From a candidate division WWE3 bacterium CG22_combo_CG10-13_8_21_14_all_39_12 (GTDB taxonomy: Bacteria > Patescibacteriota > 4484-211 > GCA-002791395): a DNA stretch of 17,851 nucleotides. The position numbers and the translations under genes were made by a program. The notes beneath the pieces were generated by a model. The model ran no database searches. It saw only the letters and a list, made by a program, of their open reading frames with translations, and was not told the origin of the DNA. Location: NCBI GenBank assembly GCA_002771355.1, contig PCSU01000015.1, forward strand, positions 1-17,851, read 5' to 3'. Below, piece after piece: positions 13,973-17,851 of this stretch; position 1 is the first letter of the stretch; every line of letters begins with the position of its first letter.

Positions 13973-15223
13973 TTAACTATATTCAAGTAATAACTCAACT
14001 GCCGGAAGTTTTTTACCCGCCAGAAACTCTAACGTTGCTCCTCCTGCCAAACTCACATGGGAGAATTTTGAAAGGTCTGCAACATCATTCACCACATCAA
14101 TGGTATCTCCACCAGCAAGAATTGTTTGTGCACTCGATTTTTCCATCACTTTTGCGATCGCAATTGAACCATCATTAAATCTTTCATCTTCAGTCAAACC
14201 AAGCGGACCGTTCCAAAATACCGTTTTTGACTGATCGATAATGGAAATATATTCTTGTAAAGTCACCGGACCAATATCGTAAATAGCCTCGGTTTTTGAT
14301 ATTTTGGTGTTATCACTTTCAAAACTGATTACATGAGTTTCTCGTACCGATGAATCCACCTGACCAATGATCACATCTTGTGGAACATGAATCTTTTGTT
14401 GAAGTGATAGATCAGTATCTTTTTGTAAAAGACCGTGGGCAAAACCCACCCAATCTTCAGATTCACTCGTATCAATGGAACGTTCTTCAAGATATGACCC
14501 ACCGATCTCTCGTCCTTGAGCTTTTATAAATACGTTTGCAACACCTCCACCCAACAAAAATGAGTCTGCAATTTCATAAAGATTGTTAATAGCCTCCGTT
14601 TTATCCGAAATCTTCGCTCCACCAATAATAACCGTAAAAGGATGCTTCACTTCTTCAAGCAAATTTGATAATGCTTCATACTCTTTTTGAAAATACAATC
14701 CTGCATACGAAGGTAAATATCCCATAATTCCTGTCACCGAAGCTTGGCTCCTATGTGCTTGAGGGAAACCATCAAAAACAATAATTTCTCCATTTTGAGC
14801 TAACTCACGAGCAAAGGAATCATCGTTATCATTATCTTCACTATAAAAACGAGTATTCTCAAGCATAACGATATCTCCAGATTTCATGTTTGAAATATGA
14901 GTACGTACCATGTCACCAATGCAATCATCTAACTTTTGAACTGGTCGATTAAGTAAATCGGATAAATGCTTGGCGTGAGGATTAGTACGAAGTTTTTCTT
15001 CAATCCCTTGGGGACGTTTAACATACGTTAACACCACAATTTTACAATCTCTTTCAAGTAAGTACGTTAGTGTGGGAATACTTGCCACCATGCGTGAATC
15101 GTCAGTAAGAACTAACTCACCATCTATTTCTTCAACACCAATATCATACGGAGAACGATATAAAACAGTCTTGTTCCTTATATCCACATCTTGAATTTTG
15201 CGTAATTGACGATTAGTTCCCAT
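13973..15223 (-). CDS. pgk: Divergent phosphoglycerate kinase
   Basis: This is a PGK-family enzyme of 417 residues (1,3-bisphosphoglycerate + ADP to 3-phosphoglycerate + ATP in glycolysis). The C-terminal nucleotide half is typical: GGAKISDK, GGGVANVF, DIGPVT, FWNGPLGLTEDE, AGGDT and AGGATLEFLAGKKLP. In the N-terminal half ENTRF and AHR are kept, as are R44 and R70. The signature VRVDFNVP is replaced by LYRSPYDIG (the usual D and N become P25 and D27), and the SHLGRP histidine is Y67 in TYVKRP. Substrate binding may be altered, or this may be a paralogue. The ATG at 15223 is chosen because the frame upstream overlaps pyruvate kinase and reads as non-family sequence. It starts 7 bases after the pyk stop, so the two are probably coupled. 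Confidence 0.9.
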   Translation of the reverse strand: MGTNRQLRKIQDVDIRNKTVLYRSPYDIGVEEIDGELVLTDDSRMVASIPTLTYLLERDCKIVVLTYVKRPQGIEEKLRTNPHAKHLSDLLNRPVQKLDDCIGDMVRTHISNMKSGDIVMLENTRFYSEDNDNDDSFARELAQNGEIIVFDGFPQAHRSQASVTGIMGYLPSYAGLYFQKEYEALSNLLEEVKHPFTVIIGGAKISDKTEAINNLYEIADSFLLGGGVANVFIKAQGREIGGSYLEERSIDTSESEDWVGFAHGLLQKDTDLSLQQKIHVPQDVIIGQVDSSVRETHVISFESDNTKISKTEAIYDIGPVTLQEYISIIDQSKTVFWNGPLGLTEDERFNDGSIAIAKVMEKSSAQTILAGGDTIDVVNDVADLSKFSHVSLAGGATLEFLAGKKLPAVELLLEYS

Positions 15224-15230
15224 ACATGGA

Positions 15231-16634
15231 TTACTGAATCTCTTTAATGGTAATGGTATTAGTAAGCCCAGGAATTTTCCAGTGATCCCCGTGAACAAAA
15301 ATAACTCTACGACCAGACAAAACAATTCCTCGTTCTTTTAACACTGCAATAACTTTATCAATTTCTAAAACAACACCATCTGGTAAGGAAACTAAGTATG
15401 GAATCACACCATATGACAGATTTAGTTGATTTCTGGTCTTTTCATCTTCTGTAATTGCATATATTGGAACATGCGGTCTAAATCGTGACAAATCTCTGGC
15501 TGTTCGACCAGTTTCTGTAAATACAACTACTGCGTCAATATCAAAATCCTTTGACTGATCAACAATATCCATTACCGCATGGGTAATAGCTCGAGTTTGA
15601 TTTGCTGTTTCTGAAAACTTTACACTTGGTACGAAGTTTTTCCCTTCATTAAACGTTGCAATAGTTTCCATCATTTGAACTGTCTTTAATGGGTACATTC
15701 CTGTTGCGGTCTCTCCTGACAACATTGTTGCATCAGTTCCATCAAATACGGCATTAGATACATCGCTTACCTCAGCACGTGTTGGACGTGGATTCTCTAC
15801 CATTGATTGAAGCATTTCTGTTGCTGTAATTACTGGTTTTGATGCCAAACGACACCTTTTAATAATAAGCTTTTGCCAGTACGTAATTTGTTCAAGTGGC
15901 AGTTCAATCCCTAAATCTCCTCGTGCTACCATCACCGCATCTGAAAGATCAATGATATGTTCAATATTTTCAACCGCCTGTTTCCCTTCAATTTTTGAAA
16001 CAATATGACTGTTAATATCCCGCTGCTTAAGCTCATTTCGAAGGATTTCAATATCATGAGCATCACGAACAAATGAAAGTGCAACAAAATCTGGCTGAAC
16101 CTTTTCAGCCATATCAAGCATCTTAAAATCCCTACCTGTTAATGAGGGAAGATCAATACGTACCCCTGGAATATTCATACCTTTTCTATTCCCTATCTCA
16201 TAGTCATCAACCGACTTTGCAACAAAAAATTCTTTGTCTGCTTCAACAATATTAAACATATATTTGCCATCATCAATCAGAACTACATCTCCCACAGTAA
16301 TAGCACCATATATTTCTTTTGTTGGAACTTGCACAGCGCCATTTTCACCTGTCATGGAGAATGTAACTAGCTGATCCTTTCTCACAACAATAGGTTTTTT
16401 ATCCGGAGTATTTATACGAATTTCAGGACCTTGTAGATCAACCAGAATCCCAACTGGAATTTCTTCCTCTTTCGAAATCTTTCGAGCACGTTCAATTACC
16501 TCGCCATGCCACTCAGGTTCATTGTGTTTTGTGTTAAATCTTAAAACATCAACACCAGCTATGATCATTGAGCGCAAAACTTCTTCAGACTCACTCGCTG
16601 GACCAATTGTTGCTACTATTTTTGTTTTTGCCAT
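15231..16634 (-). CDS. pyk: Pyruvate kinase
   Basis: This 467-residue enzyme converts phosphoenolpyruvate and ADP to pyruvate and ATP. Motifs in order: TKIVATIGPAS (start), R32 and N34 of the PEP/K+ region, DLQGPEIR (66-73), the B domain (about 75-155), SKIEGKQAVENI with catalytic K214 and metal ligand E216, ARGDLGIELP with D240, PVITATEMLQSM, MLSGETATGMYP, and a C-terminal regulatory-type domain (about 335-467). Two of the four usual K+ ligands differ: the Ser of NFSHG is K36 (NTKHN), and the Thr of DTKGPEIR is L67. The ATG at 16634 gives the standard N-terminus. TATAGT ends eight bases upstream and there is no Shine-Dalgarno. It is followed by pgk after 7 bases, a two-gene lower-glycolysis unit. 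Confidence 0.95.
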   Translation of the reverse strand: MAKTKIVATIGPASESEEVLRSMIIAGVDVLRFNTKHNEPEWHGEVIERARKISKEEEIPVGILVDLQGPEIRINTPDKKPIVVRKDQLVTFSMTGENGAVQVPTKEIYGAITVGDVVLIDDGKYMFNIVEADKEFFVAKSVDDYEIGNRKGMNIPGVRIDLPSLTGRDFKMLDMAEKVQPDFVALSFVRDAHDIEILRNELKQRDINSHIVSKIEGKQAVENIEHIIDLSDAVMVARGDLGIELPLEQITYWQKLIIKRCRLASKPVITATEMLQSMVENPRPTRAEVSDVSNAVFDGTDATMLSGETATGMYPLKTVQMMETIATFNEGKNFVPSVKFSETANQTRAITHAVMDIVDQSKDFDIDAVVVFTETGRTARDLSRFRPHVPIYAITEDEKTRNQLNLSYGVIPYLVSLPDGVVLEIDKVIAVLKERGIVLSGRRVIFVHGDHWKIPGLTNTITIKEIQ

Positions 16635-16642
16635 GTGTTACC

Positions 16643-16648
16643 ACTATA
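16643..16648 (-). promoter_or_regulatory. Putative -10 (TATAGT) of the pyk-pgk unit
   Basis: TATAGT on the minus strand lies eight bases before the pyk ATG. No ribosome site intervenes, so a leaderless or very short leader is likely. Confidence 0.4.
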
Positions 16649-16708
16649 TATGACCCATCACCAACGTCAAGACGTATCTTACCAAAAATCTATTTCAAAT
16701 GGGAAATA

Positions 16709-17011
16709 TTATCCTTCTAAAAGATTATTGATCTGCCCAGCCAAGGCAATGTCTTTGTTTGATATCCCACCTACCTCGTGGGTAAATAAACGAATGGTTA
16801 CTTTATTCCAATCGTGTAAAAGAATATCTGGATGATGATCGTGTTTAACAGCTAAATCACCAACTTTATTAACAAATGCTAAGGCATCGGAAAAATCAAC
16901 AAACCAAAATTGCCGAACAAGACGCTCTCCTGATTCAAACTCCCACCCATCATGAGCAGTTAGAAACGTTTCAACAACCTCTTGTGACAATAATGTTGGT
17001 GTATCAGACAT
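16709..17011 (-). CDS. Pterin-4a-carbinolamine dehydratase (PCD/DCoH family)
   Basis: This 100-residue protein dehydrates 4a-hydroxytetrahydropterin, a pterin recycling step; some family members also act as protein dimerisation cofactors. The signature lies at 51-66: GDLAVKHDHHPDI with H59, H60 and P61, then WNKVTIRLFTHEVGGISNKDIALA with H78 of the second conserved segment. The length matches the family (about 95-110). The ATG at 17011 (MSDTPTLLSQ) is chosen; an open extension to 17098 overlaps the truB coding end and is not family-like. No aromatic amino acid hydroxylase or other pterin gene is nearby, so the pterin partner is unknown. It lies 46 bases behind truB. Confidence 0.9.
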   Translation of the reverse strand: MSDTPTLLSQEVVETFLTAHDGWEFESGERLVRQFWFVDFSDALAFVNKVGDLAVKHDHHPDILLHDWNKVTIRLFTHEVGGISNKDIALAGQINNLLEG

Positions 17012-17057
17012 CACTCTAAGTATGGCACACGCGCAAAAAGTCTGCAATGAATCATAG

Positions 17058-17762
17058 CTACTCAAATACTGTACAGTCATCAATGGAATACTTCCCATTT
17101 TTTATCCGCGTAATTGATAACGTTGTCAGTGGAACACCAATATCTTCCGACAAATCACGAACAAGACCTCTAACATACATCCGTTTTGACACAACAACTG
17201 AACACTCAACTAATGGAAACTGGCGATCAGTTTTGTAAAGCACCTCTTCCCATCCCTTGATAATGTCCGCTTGGCGAAAACTACCTTTAACACAAGAAAT
17301 CCTATCTGTAATATCACGTAACAAATGCTGTTCAGATACTAAAGTAACACCAGTAACTGATTGTCCTAGTATAAAAACTTCTTCAATCTTTTCTTCAATC
17401 TTTTCACCGCGTTTTGCAAAATCAAATGCCGATTCACCATTTATACGTCGTGCAGAAAAATCAGGAACCTTTTGTAAATATGTACCAGAATAATGAGACA
17501 AGTTAACTACAATCTGATTATAGATATCAACACTAACAGGAAGCGTTTTTGAGATAATACCAAGAACATCATGAGAATCAGTACTAAACCCACCTAAGAC
17601 CCTAAACGTATACTCTTTTGAAACACTCGACTCCTCTTCCTTCCTAAAACGATCGTCATCAGTAAGTACAATAACAACACCATCTGCTAATGGATCAAGC
17701 GAACCTGTATGGGTAGCAATTTTACCAATAGAGTCTGCGAATTTTTTAACAAAGGCTGTCAA
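17058..17762 (-). pseudogene. truB: tRNA pseudouridine-55 synthase TruB, N-terminus removed by IS insertion
   Basis: TruB converts U55 of tRNA to pseudouridine in the T-loop. The remaining frame has GSLDPLADGVV with the catalytic aspartate (D23 from the TTG at 17762), KEYTFRVLGGFSTDSHD, and the late motif SKRMYVRGLVRDLSEDIGVPLTTL, with a normal C-terminal end. The usual first 15-20 residues, including the KPxGxTS motif I, are missing. Only GLTAFV remains of it, and the frame then passes directly into an IS terminus at about 17768. There is no ATG, only a TTG within the break, so expression is doubtful. The catalytic core is otherwise intact. The frame stays open across the IS end to the window edge, so a fusion read from an IS promoter is possible but speculative. 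Confidence 0.85.
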
Positions 17763-17764
17763 AC

Positions 17765-17784
17765 CGATGTAGAAATGTCCTCTT
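17765..17784 (+). repeat. 20-bp direct repeat, copy 1 (IS end)
   Basis: CGATGTAGAAATGTCCTCTT, repeated exactly at 17790-17809 with a 25-base period. Tandem subterminal repeats of this sort, with a core ATGTCC, are typical transposase-binding sites at IS ends (known for IS21-type elements). The same ATGTCCT core occurs in the IS end at 80-86. Confidence 0.9.
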
Positions 17785-17851
17785 CTTAACGATGTAGAAA
17801 TGTCCTCTTTTGCGCGTCTGATAATACATACCTTTGTAAAAGGTTAGTGTT
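17768..17851 (+). mobile_element. Outer end of an insertion sequence interrupting truB (truncated by window edge)
   Basis: The truB frame is native to about 17767 and then meets TGTAGAAATG, which carries two tandem 20-bp repeats. The TGTA start mirrors the TACA end of the IS at base 97 (TGTANAA is shared when inverted). Any transposase gene lies beyond the window. I see no coding start in 17810-17851. That both ends come from the same IS family is inference. Confidence 0.6.
17790..17809 (+). repeat. 20-bp direct repeat, copy 2 (IS end)
   Basis: Exact second copy of the repeat at 17765-17784, followed by TTGCGCG. Confidence 0.9.

Noticed and set aside
15224..15325. 34-codon extension of the phosphoglycerate kinase frame into pyk
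   Set aside because: It reads as hydrophobic non-family sequence antisense in frame to the pyk C-terminus. The ATG at 15223 fits the family and the 7-base spacing.
17012..17098. 29-codon extension of the pterin dehydratase frame
   Set aside because: It overlaps the end of truB and lies outside the conserved family length.
17765..17809. Possible CRISPR start from the 20-bp direct repeats
   Set aside because: There are only two copies with a 5-base gap between them, abutting a broken gene. This fits an IS end, not repeat-spacer units.

Overview
The window is 17.85 kb of AT-rich bacterial DNA using the standard code, with short intergenic gaps. Small compact housekeeping proteins, several type IV pilin-like proteins, surface proteins with Pro/Thr-rich linkers, an orphan histidine kinase and sparse Shine-Dalgarno sites suggest a Candidate Phyla Radiation (Patescibacteria) genome, perhaps Microgenomates-like. 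That placement is inference; no rRNA or tRNA gene was found to confirm it.

Layout. (1) 1-97 is the right end of an insertion sequence carrying the last residues of a DDE transposase (+). It cuts a P2-type cation ATPase (44-1600, -) after about 501 native residues. (2) 1664-4513 (+) is a dnaG-rpoD pair, a compact form of the macromolecular-synthesis operon; dnaG carries an 11-C tract in its interdomain linker. (3) 4556-7441 (-) holds an orphan membrane histidine kinase, a nucleoside-deoxyribosyltransferase/Rcl-like protein fused to a ribbon-helix-helix domain, and a SAM methyltransferase. (4) 7480-9448 (-) is a pseudopilin behind an Nramp-like transporter lacking the canonical metal motifs, with a divergent + strand gene for an anchored eight-cysteine protein (9540-10151). 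(5) 10164-13896 (-) is a probable surface operon. It reads, in order of transcription: a 405-residue modular pseudopilin, a previously unlisted 30-codon micro-prepilin overlapping both neighbours, a compact trehalose-synthase-like GH13 enzyme, a secreted coiled-coil protein and a minor pilin. (6) 13973-17762 (-) encodes a divergent phosphoglycerate kinase coupled to pyruvate kinase, a pterin-4a-carbinolamine dehydratase, and TruB. (7) 17768-17851 is the outer end of another IS-like element, with two 20-bp direct repeats, which has removed the TruB N-terminus.

Both edges therefore fall in IS ends that interrupt genes, consistent with a contig that broke at repeated IS copies. Several genes have a -10-like hexamer only 5-8 nt before the ATG and no Shine-Dalgarno, suggesting leaderless mRNAs. 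The deoxyribosyltransferase-RHH gene is the clear exception, with TATAAT, a strong Shine-Dalgarno and a hairpin terminator.

The most unusual items are the deoxyribosyltransferase-RHH fusion, the micro-prepilin nested between a pseudopilin and GH13, the paired glycolytic enzymes with altered ligand residues, and the poly-C tract in dnaG. No gap longer than 300 bases lacks a gene.
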